A stretch of 46,010 nucleotides of DNA from Thermodesulfobacteriota bacterium (lineage in GTDB: Bacteria; Desulfobacterota; BSN033; UBA1163). Below, piece after piece: positions 1 through 7,870 of this stretch (position 1 is the first letter of the stretch; each line of letters begins with the position of its first letter). A program made the position numbers and the translations under genes. The stretch spans positions 1-46,010 of the forward strand of contig JASEHH010000018.1 in assembly GCA_030017685.1 (NCBI GenBank), written 5' to 3'. Below the pieces are notes generated by a model. That model was not told where the DNA came from. It did not search any database and saw only the letters and a program-made list of their open reading frames with translations.

Positions 1-49
1 CCCCCTGCCTACCGGCCCTCGGTCGGGACCGGGGCCGGTAGGCAGGGGG
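1..49. terminator. Long GC-rich hairpin after the T6SS operon
   Basis: A perfect 18-bp inverted repeat (CCCCCTGCCTACCGGCCC and its complement) closes a short loop that can itself pair. It sits 17 bp beyond the stop codon of the last minus-strand gene of the T6SS locus, so it may end that transcript. No T-run is visible on the minus strand because the window stops here. The stem contains the CCTGCCT..AGGCAGG word found in five other spacers of the window, so it is also a member of that dispersed hairpin family. Confidence 0.5.
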
Positions 50-65
50 AGAGGGGCGGAGCATG

Positions 66-308
66 TTAACCATAGATCATTTGGCCATTAACCTCCCAGT
101 AATAACCTCCTCCGAAAGGGGGTTTCCGGGTATAAAAGTCCGCACCGAAGGGATCCTTCAAACAATAGAGATCCCCTCCAAAGGGGGATTTGGCAGAAGC
201 CTGCCCAGCCCCCTGCGCCGCTCCCCTGGCTGCTCCCTTCCCTCCTGAGAGGACCGATCTGGGAGGCGTTAGTCCACCCCCCGATCCAATTTTTTCAGAT
301 CTTGGCAT
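66..308 (-). CDS. Small Gly-rich protein with three 11-residue repeats
   Basis: An 80-aa protein of unknown function. The start at 308 is chosen because AGGAGG lies seven bases upstream; an in-frame ATG further upstream lacks a better site. Residues 1-39 are rich in Gly, Ala, Ser and basic residues and look disordered. Residues 40-72 consist of three consecutive 11-residue units, each of the form K-x-P-F-G-[GA]-x-[LFY]-Y-x-x, ending in an aromatic tail. There is no signal peptide and no membrane segment. It is the last gene of the T6SS cargo island, 32 bp after the probable immunity gene. A structural or cargo-associated role is possible, but nothing in the sequence fixes a function. Confidence 0.6.
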   Translation of the reverse strand: MPRSEKIGSGGGLTPPRSVLSGGKGAARGAAQGAGQASAKSPFGGDLYCLKDPFGADFYTRKPPFGGGYYWEVNGQMIYG

Positions 309-340
309 GTTCGTTTCCTCCTTTCTGTTCAATATTAATT

Positions 341-1246
341 CTATCGTCTTTCCTTGATCTCCTCCAGAGTTTTTTCAACTTTTTTTCTGAGATCTTCCTT
401 CAAGTTCATCTTGTTCAGGGCAAATTCGCCAATCTTTCGCAGCTGGGCAAGAGCTTCAGGAGTGGCCTGTCTCCGGTCGGGTGCCTTGAGAACCGTTGAA
501 GGCCTGAACCACTCCTTTGGCCGATAGTCGAAGAGCACTTCGATCAGAGCAATACGGAGATTGTCAAGCAGTCCTCCGGAGAGCATGCGTTCACATCCTT
601 GCAGAAGGATGAAATCATTGCGATGGGTGAGAATGCTGGAGCGCATCCAGTCCAGCTTATCCTCTTCTTCATGTTTGGGATCGGCCATTTTTTTCTCGAG
701 GAGAGTGATCGCTGGTTCACTTCCATTCTTAACGATGGCTTCTATGGTCAGGGGAGTAAACCCGTCGTCAGGTTGAGAATGATTGTCCCAGAATTTGATC
801 ACCTCTCTTGGCGCTGGCCTGACCTCCGCACAGGCTTTGATCAATAAATCCGCACGGGCCGGTTCCTTATAGAACTCCGGAATCTGAGTGAGGGCCACCA
901 GCGTGTTTCGGGCGCTCGATGTTGGATTCTTACTCAGCGTTTCAAGAAGGTGCCTCAGACGCAAGCGATTTGAAGGGCCTTGATAGGCCTTCTCAGAGTC
1001 GAGTTTTTTCAGAAATTCCTCTGATTTTAACTTTTGAAGGAGCAAGGAATGATCCTCTGGCCGGACGCTCTTGGCCAGAGCAAAGGCTTCTGTGGCCAGA
1101 GCTCTTTGATCTTCTTTTGAGGGTTCAGTTTGAGCCATACGAACCTCCTGTATGTTCTGGTGATAACTCCAAACAACCTGGGGCCAGCTACCGGACTGCA
1201 TTAAGAACAGGCCCATAGCGAGCAATATAAAGATGAGATGCTTCAT
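341..1246 (-). CDS. Exported alpha-helical protein, possible immunity protein for the metzincin-like effector
   Basis: A 301-aa protein with an N-terminal hydrophobic segment (residues about 3-18) that looks like a signal peptide or membrane anchor, followed by an entirely alpha-helical body with leucine-rich helix pairs that suggest HEAT/ARM-like repeats. Its start codon overlaps the stop of the metalloprotease gene by four bases (ATGA), so the two are translationally coupled. Effector-immunity pairs of T6SS often have this arrangement, and a periplasmic partner would fit a protease delivered to the periplasm. This role is inference from position, coupling and export signal. No enzymatic motif is visible. 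Confidence 0.6.
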   Translation of the reverse strand: MKHLIFILLAMGLFLMQSGSWPQVVWSYHQNIQEVRMAQTEPSKEDQRALATEAFALAKSVRPEDHSLLLQKLKSEEFLKKLDSEKAYQGPSNRLRLRHLLETLSKNPTSSARNTLVALTQIPEFYKEPARADLLIKACAEVRPAPREVIKFWDNHSQPDDGFTPLTIEAIVKNGSEPAITLLEKKMADPKHEEEDKLDWMRSSILTHRNDFILLQGCERMLSGGLLDNLRIALIEVLFDYRPKEWFRPSTVLKAPDRRQATPEALAQLRKIGEFALNKMNLKEDLRKKVEKTLEEIKERR

Positions 1247-2979
1247 GGCACCACCACAGGGCTTCGATGAACAGCCCGAGTCTGAATGATGTCGAAATCC
1301 TGAGCCAGCGTGGTCGGATTATTCCAGTGCATCAGGTTCTCGTCGGGAGGGGTTGTCAGGCCATCAAAGAATATCCCGTTCGCAACGAGACCGGTTGCGG
1401 TGCTTGCATCTGGTCCTTCCACACGATGTCCCAGGTTGAGAACATGGCCCAACTCATGGGCAATGGTTCCAGCATAAGTCAACTGATCGGCTGGAACAGC
1501 GGGGTCGCCATTGGCATTGGTTACATACATGGCATAGAGCCTGGGATATGTGGCTGTATTTCGCTGACGGTCGTCGATCAGGTTCATCGTAACCGTACCT
1601 GCGGCTCCGTCCGGATCGATTCCCGATGGAATGATCCAGGAAGTGCTCGGGGTTCCATTGTCCGTGATGGAATTGCCTGCTCCATTGGCAGGATAGTCCG
1701 TCGCAGCGCCCAGGTTGCCATCCCGATCCGAATGGATGTATGCAAAATTAAAAACTCCCTGACGGTAGTTGAGTCTTGTAGCTCTGGGCCACCCGGTGAC
1801 ACCAATGTTCCGGGTCACTCCAGCGGCAACACGAATGCGAAAGATACCGCGGTGTGGTGTTGTTGTGGCCCCATGTGTGACGGTGTTATTGTTGTCCGGC
1901 ACCAATTCGATGGCCATCTGACGGAGGAATCGGTTTGCAATGGCTATATGATCAAGAACATGGTCAGGTGTGCTTCTGGGTTGGCTTGCCGCACTGGGAC
2001 CGTTCAAAATGTTGGCTCGATAAAGAATCTGCCTGACTGGAAGGACCAAGGCTCGGTAGCTAGCAAAAAGGGCTCCCTGAAAATGCACCTCGAGGCGGAC
2101 CTCGCCTTCGGCTGTGCCATAGACCATCACCTTTCTTCCGCGGGCCGGCCCCAGAAACTGGACTGCTCCTCCTGAGATCGCAACCGAACTCCACTCCAGG
2201 CGGGGATCGTTATCCGTGAAATTAAGAGTCCCCGGGTGATAATAGGAGAACTCGATTCGGGCCGCAGTTTGAGCGTTTGCTTCTGCTGCGGTCAGGATTG
2301 GGATGGCAGAGGGATTGGGAATGATATTGATGGGACTTGCCGGAGTTACATTGATGGGGCCATCGTTTCGTTCTGGAGCGATGGCAGCGGCGGTCGGACT
2401 CAGCGGTGGTCGTGGGGGCAAAGATGTACCAGGTCCATCAGGCGGAACCGGCCGAACAGGACAGATTTCCATACGGGCCATGAAAGATCCACCGGATACG
2501 GTCGTACAGGAAACACTTCCGCTGTGCTCTCGCGTGGCAAAGACCGAATCCGGAGGGTGGGGTCCGAATCCCCCCTGGACCGAAAGCTCTGCGCTCCAGT
2601 AAAGGATGAAGTATCGGTTTCGTGTCCGAAAAGACCGAAAATTGCCCTGGCTTACATTTCTACGCAATTGAAATTCAACTGTTCCAAGATCGTCATCAAA
2701 GGTCACATCATCATCCTTCACCTGAAAACTCACCCTCACCGGATTGCTATTTAAATCCCTTCCGGTGACATCGATCTCCATGGACCACTGAGGTTGAAGT
2801 AAAGGGATGGGTCTATGTTCATAGGCATCGAATCTCTCATTTCGGTCTTCCGGAGTTCGGGGGACTGGATTACCATCTACGCTTGCAATGAAATACCATT
2901 CCCCTGACCCAAACGTATCCGCATCTCTGAGGACCTCGACCCGCCTGAAGCTCACTCTGATTCTCTCATCAGCTGGCAT
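1243..2979 (-). CDS. Metzincin-like zinc metalloprotease, putative T6SS effector
   Basis: A 578-aa protein. Near the C-terminus (residues 508-518) it has HELGHVLNLGH, a full HExxHxxGxxH zinc-binding site of metzincin proteases, and about 32 residues later a NLMHW segment with the Met expected for the Met-turn (residue 550). The first 110 residues are beta-rich with several acidic turns and may form a C2-like or Ig-like domain; a Pro-rich linker follows near residues 175-230. There is no signal peptide, as expected for T6SS cargo. GGGAG lies nine bases before the ATG. It is flanked by a LysM adaptor-like gene and by an exported protein that overlaps it by four bases. The protease fold is well supported; secretion by the T6SS is inferred from position. 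Confidence 0.8.
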   Translation of the reverse strand: MPADERIRVSFRRVEVLRDADTFGSGEWYFIASVDGNPVPRTPEDRNERFDAYEHRPIPLLQPQWSMEIDVTGRDLNSNPVRVSFQVKDDDVTFDDDLGTVEFQLRRNVSQGNFRSFRTRNRYFILYWSAELSVQGGFGPHPPDSVFATREHSGSVSCTTVSGGSFMARMEICPVRPVPPDGPGTSLPPRPPLSPTAAAIAPERNDGPINVTPASPINIIPNPSAIPILTAAEANAQTAARIEFSYYHPGTLNFTDNDPRLEWSSVAISGGAVQFLGPARGRKVMVYGTAEGEVRLEVHFQGALFASYRALVLPVRQILYRANILNGPSAASQPRSTPDHVLDHIAIANRFLRQMAIELVPDNNNTVTHGATTTPHRGIFRIRVAAGVTRNIGVTGWPRATRLNYRQGVFNFAYIHSDRDGNLGAATDYPANGAGNSITDNGTPSTSWIIPSGIDPDGAAGTVTMNLIDDRQRNTATYPRLYAMYVTNANGDPAVPADQLTYAGTIAHELGHVLNLGHRVEGPDASTATGLVANGIFFDGLTTPPDENLMHWNNPTTLAQDFDIIQTRAVHRSPVVVP

Positions 2980-3017
2980 AAAAGTTTACTCCCTAAATAT
3001 CATCCTCTTCTCATCCC

Positions 3018-3761
3018 TTAAGAACCGTGTAAATCCTTTAATTTGTCTTTGGTTGCCTGATCTGCTTCACCTGTCACCTGAAGACCGTGCTTCTCCTGGA
3101 AAGCCCTCAGCGCGGCCCCCATTGACGGAGTGGCCTCATCACTCGTATCGCCACAATCAAATCCAAGGTTGGCCAACCTGTGCTTGATGCCGCTTATTTC
3201 GGAAAGGGGGTTGAGACCGCCGAGGTTCAAGGGCAAAACCTTCTCATTAACCGTTCGGGGTTCCAGGATCAGACGACCCTTTTTGGCATTGGGAGGAATG
3301 CTCACCTCGATCATCCCATCGCCATCGGTTGTGCCTTCGGTCAGATTTCCATCAATGTCAAGGATATAGGGTATGTTCTGCCGGGGCCTATCCTCCTGGG
3401 ACCTCTGCTCCACTTCAGGATCTTCTCCTGAGAAGTTCTTCTCATTCCGGGGCCGGGATACTCCCGAAGTCCTCTGTGGAGACTCCTGTGGAGGGGGCTC
3501 TTCTTCCATCATGCGCAGTCGAAGTTTCGCAGGAGTCCCTTTTTTTCGGAAGCGATGCTTCTGCTCGGTGGCGCCTGACTCCTCTTTCTTGTCTTTATCC
3601 GGGACAAAGACGACATCTCCAGGGTAAAGGATATTGGGGTCTTTTCTTTTCTCTTTAAGCTTTGTATTTTTCGGGTGATTCCAGACCTTCTCCCAGAAAA
3701 GCCCGTGCCTGGTAGCGATGCTTGAAATACAATCACCCTGCTTGACTTTGTATTCGGGCAT
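3018..3761 (-). CDS. LysM / TTR-like / peptidoglycan-binding protein, copy 1 (putative effector adaptor)
   Basis: A 247-aa protein with three modules: a LysM domain at residues 2-55, a beta-sandwich segment resembling transthyretin-like (TTR) domains at about 130-170 (GTTDGDG...IPPNAKKGRL), and a peptidoglycan-binding helical domain (PG_binding_1 type) at about 188-245. A low-complexity acidic/proline linker separates the first two and is much longer than in copy 3. It has no signal peptide. Between the LysM and linker lies an ESGATE..HRFR block shared with the other two copies. It sits between the clan-CD-like and metzincin-like genes. A role in loading or tethering cargo to the VgrG-PAAR tip is inferred. 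Confidence 0.8.
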   Translation of the reverse strand: MPEYKVKQGDCISSIATRHGLFWEKVWNHPKNTKLKEKRKDPNILYPGDVVFVPDKDKKEESGATEQKHRFRKKGTPAKLRLRMMEEEPPPQESPQRTSGVSRPRNEKNFSGEDPEVEQRSQEDRPRQNIPYILDIDGNLTEGTTDGDGMIEVSIPPNAKKGRLILEPRTVNEKVLPLNLGGLNPLSEISGIKHRLANLGFDCGDTSDEATPSMGAALRAFQEKHGLQVTGEADQATKDKLKDLHGS

Positions 3762-3773
3762 TATCTTATTTCC

Positions 3774-4880
3774 CTACCTCCTCTCCAGGCGCTGTCGCCA
3801 GGCCTCCAGACATCTGCTTTGTAAACTGGTTTGTTCAAAATCGATGGGCCAGAGAGGAATGAAGTGAATGGCGTCTTCCGGACTGGGAAAACCATTCTGT
3901 CCATAACCCATATCCTCGAAAGCTCGACGTAGAATAGGTTTAAAGAGATTGTAAGCATCCCCCAGACGCTCAGCACCCTGAAGACAGTGGTCGAAGAGAG
4001 AGATCGCGCTCCCCCCTCTGAACCTCACCAGATAAGGTCGTTCCATCGTATCTCCCGGGCCAAGATGGCCCCAGGTTTCAGCCTGTGATTTGGTTCGAGC
4101 AAGAGACTGTTGAAACCGTTGGGCAAAAGGAGGATCATCCGGTTGATAGGGATGTTGATCGTCTCCGGCAGTTGAGCAGGCATAGAAAATCCACCGGATA
4201 TCATCGGCGAGAAATTCCTGAATCCGGTCTATGAATGAGTCAATCTGTCCATTCGTCAGCTCACCTCCAAGATGGATCTTATTGGAAAACCCGTGATGAA
4301 TGGATGCAATCATATTGATGGGGCCAAATAGTTGACCGACATTTCGGAGGAACGTTGCCACCTCATCCATACTCTGCCGCATAGCCCCGGGATTGAGTAG
4401 ATTGTCAATCGCGTCGAGCTCCCTGCGAAGACTTTGGCCCCGATTTTGAAATGTGCTCATATCTGGCATGGTCCCAATCAAGACAGGATTTTCTTGTCGG
4501 GTAACAGCGGCGGCGTGATCTTCTTTCACTGCCTCTAATCTTTCACGCCGTTGAGCATTCGTCCTCCCTTCTTCATGCCACCATGCCGCAAGCTCCTCCT
4601 GATGGTTGTGAAAGAACCGGCTGAGCAGTCGTTGGTAGCACCAAAGACAACCCCCACTTCTACCACCGTTGTCTGTAATATTATCAATTAATCGGGTGGC
4701 GTGGTGCCCAGGGTTTTGGTCGCAGAGAACCACGACATTTCGCAGGTGAAAGGTACTGGTCGCATCGTGGGTTGCTAAAAAATTTAAGAGGTTGCCCCAT
4801 CGATTGCTGCTGAACATGCTTGCCTGGTAAAGAGGATCAGGTAACTCACTTCCTGTTGATTCAGGTGCTTCATCTACCAT
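3774..4880 (-). CDS. Putative cysteine-peptidase-like effector (His-Gly...Cys pattern of clan CD)
   Basis: A 368-aa protein with no clear family assignment. The start at ATG 4880 is preferred because AAGGA lies nine bases upstream; a GTG at 4886 is only four bases from it. Residues 188-206 read as a hydrophobic strand followed by HHGF (H195, H196, G197), and about 40 residues later a second hydrophobic strand ends in YACSTAG (C235). This strand-HG ... strand-AC order is the catalytic layout of clan CD cysteine peptidases (caspase, CHAT, DUF4347-like). A GHLGPGD..RPYLVRF segment follows. It lacks a signal peptide and lies between two LysM adaptor-like genes in the T6SS cargo island. The peptidase call is inference from motif order. 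Confidence 0.6.
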   Translation of the reverse strand: MVDEAPESTGSELPDPLYQASMFSSNRWGNLLNFLATHDATSTFHLRNVVVLCDQNPGHHATRLIDNITDNGGRSGGCLWCYQRLLSRFFHNHQEELAAWWHEEGRTNAQRRERLEAVKEDHAAAVTRQENPVLIGTMPDMSTFQNRGQSLRRELDAIDNLLNPGAMRQSMDEVATFLRNVGQLFGPINMIASIHHGFSNKIHLGGELTNGQIDSFIDRIQEFLADDIRWIFYACSTAGDDQHPYQPDDPPFAQRFQQSLARTKSQAETWGHLGPGDTMERPYLVRFRGGSAISLFDHCLQGAERLGDAYNLFKPILRRAFEDMGYGQNGFPSPEDAIHFIPLWPIDFEQTSLQSRCLEAWRQRLERR

Positions 4881-4897
4881 TGGCACTTTTCCTTCAA

Positions 4898-5605
4898 CTA
4901 AATTTGATTGAGGTCTTTAAGCTTCTCCTGGGTCTCTGTATTTGCTTCGCCAGCAACCTGGAGATTATTTAAACTTTGAAAAGTTCGCAAGGCGGCTTGC
5001 ATTTGGGGCCCTGGATTACTGCCGCTTCCTCCCCGTAGATACCCGAGATTACTCAACCTAGATTGAATGCCTGAATCTTCATCATCTGGGTCGAGGTGTC
5101 CGATGAGAATTTGGATTGGACGACCCATGATGGTTAAGATGGCTCGATTCACATCGGGCGGCACATTTTCTACACGGATGATGCCTTCACTCTCAGTCTC
5201 TCCTTCGATGGTTCGGTCTCCTATCGATAAAGTATAGGGAATAGGACTCTGTGGCTTTCGGGTGTTTGAGTGGATTGGAAGTGTGGAGGGAATAATTTGA
5301 AGCACAAGGGTCTGGGAGGGAGTCTTCAGTTTAAACCGGTGTCGAGTTTCCGTGCCCCCTGACTCTTCTCGCATACGCTTATCAGGGATAAAGACCCAAT
5401 CATTGGGAAGAAGGACATTCTGATTTTTTCGACGCCTTTTTAACTCCTCATTGGCAGAATGATCCCAGATCGTCTCGGGAAGGTGACCATTCTTTTTGGC
5501 AAGGCCTCCTATGGTCTCTCCCTGACGGATGCGGTGCCACTTCCCATCGGCCGCTGAACCTTTTGGAACAGGACCTTTGGGTTGAGGGTTCGTAGAAGGA
5601 CACAT
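4898..5605 (-). CDS. LysM / TTR-like / peptidoglycan-binding protein, copy 2 (putative effector adaptor)
   Basis: A 235-aa paralogue of the two neighbouring LysM proteins but the most diverged. A 20-residue Pro/Gly-rich leader precedes the LysM domain (about 24-75), followed by the shared ESGGTE.RHRF block, a TTR-like segment (about 122-160, with EGETESEG and PPDVNRAIL) and a C-terminal peptidoglycan-binding helical domain (about 178-235). It begins eight bases after the PAAR gene and ends 17 bases before the clan-CD-like gene start, so it may serve that cargo. There is no signal peptide, which argues against a cell-wall role in the producer itself. Confidence 0.8.
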   Translation of the reverse strand: MCPSTNPQPKGPVPKGSAADGKWHRIRQGETIGGLAKKNGHLPETIWDHSANEELKRRRKNQNVLLPNDWVFIPDKRMREESGGTETRHRFKLKTPSQTLVLQIIPSTLPIHSNTRKPQSPIPYTLSIGDRTIEGETESEGIIRVENVPPDVNRAILTIMGRPIQILIGHLDPDDEDSGIQSRLSNLGYLRGGSGSNPGPQMQAALRTFQSLNNLQVAGEANTETQEKLKDLNQI

Positions 5606-5612
5606 ATTTGCC

Positions 5613-5969
5613 TTAGCCCCCGATCAATACTGTTCGGGTGGCCACGAGTTTTGAATCGCCTAAAAATACGCCGCAACCAGCCGTATCCACGATCCAGCGG
5701 GCCGCAGGCATAAAGCCGATCAGAACAGTGACGCTTCCTGTGACGATTGGAACAGAAGGGGGTGTTGAGGGCGGAGGGCCTGCCTGTGGCGGATGGGCGA
5801 TACCGGCAGACAGAGCACCCGTACAGGTTACAAAGTCCCCTACGACTGCGGCTGGAAGATATTCGATAAGGACAGTCATGGGTCGTCCCGGTAAGGGCGG
5901 GCCAATCACTCCACTTGGCACGAGTTGGTCATGCGTGATGGGATCCAAAATTCTTGCCGCAGGAAACAT
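5613..5969 (-). CDS. PAAR-domain tip protein
   Basis: A 118-aa protein with the two-lobed repeat typical of PAAR proteins: it starts MFPAARILDPITH, contains a central Pro/Gly-rich turn, and ends in a second beta-rich half. The His and Cys residues (H13, C49, H59, C99) are candidates for the zinc site that caps the cone. PAAR proteins sit on the VgrG trimer and sharpen the T6SS spike. The gene has a strong AAGGAGGT ribosome site and lies between LysM copy 3 and LysM copy 2. It has no C-terminal toxin extension, so cargo must be carried by other proteins. Confidence 0.9.
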   Translation of the reverse strand: MFPAARILDPITHDQLVPSGVIGPPLPGRPMTVLIEYLPAAVVGDFVTCTGALSAGIAHPPQAGPPPSTPPSVPIVTGSVTVLIGFMPAARWIVDTAGCGVFLGDSKLVATRTVLIGG

Positions 5970-5989
5970 AATGGACCTCCTTGATCAAT

Positions 5990-6619
5990 TTAGCAGCCAT
6001 GGACATCTAAAAGTTTTTTTCGTGTTGCTTCATCAGTTTGGCCAGATTCCTTTAGACCATATTTTTTCTGGAAGGCCTTGAGCGCTGTCTCTGTTTTAGG
6101 TCCCATCACCCCATCAATGGCACCGAAATAAAAGCCTAAATTGTTTAATCGCGCCTGCATGCCACTGATTTCGTCTACGGGATCAATGTGACCGAGATCT
6201 AATAAATATTCGTCTTGATTTTCTTCAATGATAAGCCTACCCTTTTTGGCGTTTGGTGGGATGGAATGCTCAAGCCTGCCATCTGAGTCTGTGGTTCCAG
6301 AAAAAAGGTTACCATCGATCTCCAAGATGTATTTCTTATCAGCACGAGGCTCCTCCTCGTCATCTAAAAGTCGAAGCCGCAACTTGGCTGGCGTCCCTTT
6401 TCTTCGGAACCGATGTTTTTTTTCTGTGGCACCTGATTCCTGCCTCTCCTCTTTTTCGGGTATAAAAACAACGTCTCCGGGATACAGGATATTTGGATCT
6501 TTTCGCTTTTCCTTAAGGCTCGCATTCTTAGGATGATTCCAAACCATTTCCCAAAAAACCCCGTACTTCTGGCCAATACTGGAAAGACAATCCCCTTGTT
6601 TCACCTTATAGTTTGGCAT
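5990..6619 (-). CDS. LysM / TTR-like / peptidoglycan-binding protein, copy 3 (putative effector adaptor)
   Basis: A 209-aa protein, the shortest of three paralogues. The start at 6619 (MPNYKVKQGD) aligns with the start of copy 1 and follows the glycosidase stop at 6651; a longer reading to 6691 would overlap that gene. Order: LysM (2-53), ESGATEKKHRFR block, TTR-like segment (about 95-140), peptidoglycan-binding domain (about 150-207). Copies 1 and 3 share long near-identical stretches (for example NILYPGDVVF), so their duplication is younger than the split from copy 2. Located between the glycosidase and PAAR genes. Adaptor function is inferred. Confidence 0.82.
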   Translation of the reverse strand: MPNYKVKQGDCLSSIGQKYGVFWEMVWNHPKNASLKEKRKDPNILYPGDVVFIPEKEERQESGATEKKHRFRRKGTPAKLRLRLLDDEEEPRADKKYILEIDGNLFSGTTDSDGRLEHSIPPNAKKGRLIIEENQDEYLLDLGHIDPVDEISGMQARLNNLGFYFGAIDGVMGPKTETALKAFQKKYGLKESGQTDEATRKKLLDVHGC

Positions 6620-6650
6620 TGATTGAATCCAAATCGTCCTATTATAAAGG

Positions 6651-7856
6651 TTATAAAGGCCATTTCTGTCCTTTATAGATAAGGCCTTCATTTAATAATT
6701 TTTTAATGACTTTTTTTGCTGATTCCCAATCTGTTGCGTCATCCTTCTGAAAGACACACCATGGTATCACCAATGGCCAATTATTTTTTTTCGCATCTCT
6801 GATGAAAGATTCTGTAACATTATCATTACTATAGATAATGCGTTTCCAACGAGTGGGAAACTCTCCAACAATGCATGGAGACAAACCTGCCTTATCCAAT
6901 TCGGCCTTTTTCAAGGCCACTTCCGCCTTTCCCCATCCTTTATGTTCCTCATAATCATGAAACTGAAGCAGGTCTGTCCCACAATTTTTCCAAAATTTTA
7001 ACCAACGGGAGTCTCCTCCGGTTTTAGAACCAACCGTAGCTTTAAAACCATTATCTTTTATTCGAGATGCAGCATCCCTAACAAATTCTTCCATATCTTT
7101 ATCCGGAGTCTGTCGTGCAGGGATATTTTCTGGCCACTGTTTGGTCACTGGATCATAATCGATTTTAAGATGTTGAAAGGCTGCTATGATTTTTTTAGCC
7201 TTATTAGGATCATTATCGAGTTTCCAAGTGCTTGGGTTTTTATGGCCTTGCATCAACCATTCGGGTTCATTTATGATTTCCCAGGCGTACAAAGAGTTTT
7301 TATACTTTTTCGATACATCGAGTAATTTGTTTAGGACAGTGTCTAAAAAAGCCTTCCTTTTATTTGAATTCAAAAGGATATCGTAACGTCCCCCCTTGAT
7401 GATCCCCGTCATTGGATTTCCCTGTTTATCCATGGCTGGTGTTCCAGTTTGAAGCCAGTGGAAATCGATGAGCGAAGGGAGAAGCTGCATAGGGGCTACT
7501 TTCTGGAACTCCTTTAGCAATAATTCAAAATCATCCACGATAGGTTTAACTGAGATTTTTTCTGGAGGAGTGCATTCCCAATATTTAATCTTCTTATCCC
7601 ACTGTGGGGCCTGTGCTCCAGTTCCGTAACACATGCCATCTGCAAGGATAAACCAACGGACTACCCTTATCTTTAAATCTTTAAACTGATTTAAAGCACT
7701 TGCTATTGTTTTTACCCATGGCCGCCTTCCCCATGGATGAACGCCAAAGTCCCATCCATATCCACCCCAGGGATAATTAACACCAATTGGAATCGAACTT
7801 TTAGCAATGGTAGTAAAATTCTTGCTATCAGGGGTTTGCTTTGATACCTTTCCCAT
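6651..7856 (-). CDS. GH-A clan glycoside hydrolase (GH5-like), putative T6SS cargo
   Basis: A 401-aa cytoplasmic-type protein (no signal peptide) with the layout of a retaining clan GH-A (TIM-barrel) beta-glycosidase. AWEIINEP at residues 191-198 supplies the acid/base (E197) after the fourth strand, and PCIVGEF at 327-333 supplies the nucleophile (E332) at the seventh. An aromatic-rich N-terminus (NYPWGGYGWDFG) and FHD at about 299 fit substrate-binding loops. It starts 14 bases after vgrG with AGGA upstream, so it is the first cargo gene. Family GH5 or a relative such as GH39 is likely; the substrate cannot be read from the sequence. T6SS delivery is inferred from synteny. Confidence 0.75.
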   Translation of the reverse strand: MGKVSKQTPDSKNFTTIAKSSIPIGVNYPWGGYGWDFGVHPWGRRPWVKTIASALNQFKDLKIRVVRWFILADGMCYGTGAQAPQWDKKIKYWECTPPEKISVKPIVDDFELLLKEFQKVAPMQLLPSLIDFHWLQTGTPAMDKQGNPMTGIIKGGRYDILLNSNKRKAFLDTVLNKLLDVSKKYKNSLYAWEIINEPEWLMQGHKNPSTWKLDNDPNKAKKIIAAFQHLKIDYDPVTKQWPENIPARQTPDKDMEEFVRDAASRIKDNGFKATVGSKTGGDSRWLKFWKNCGTDLLQFHDYEEHKGWGKAEVALKKAELDKAGLSPCIVGEFPTRWKRIIYSNDNVTESFIRDAKKNNWPLVIPWCVFQKDDATDWESAKKVIKKLLNEGLIYKGQKWPL

Positions 7857-7870
7857 AGATTCCTACCCAT

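Noticed and set aside
1267-2175. A 302-codon plus-strand open frame opposite the metzincin gene
   Set aside because: No family resemblance, Cys- and Gly-rich composition, no ribosome site; it is the antisense shadow of a well-supported gene.
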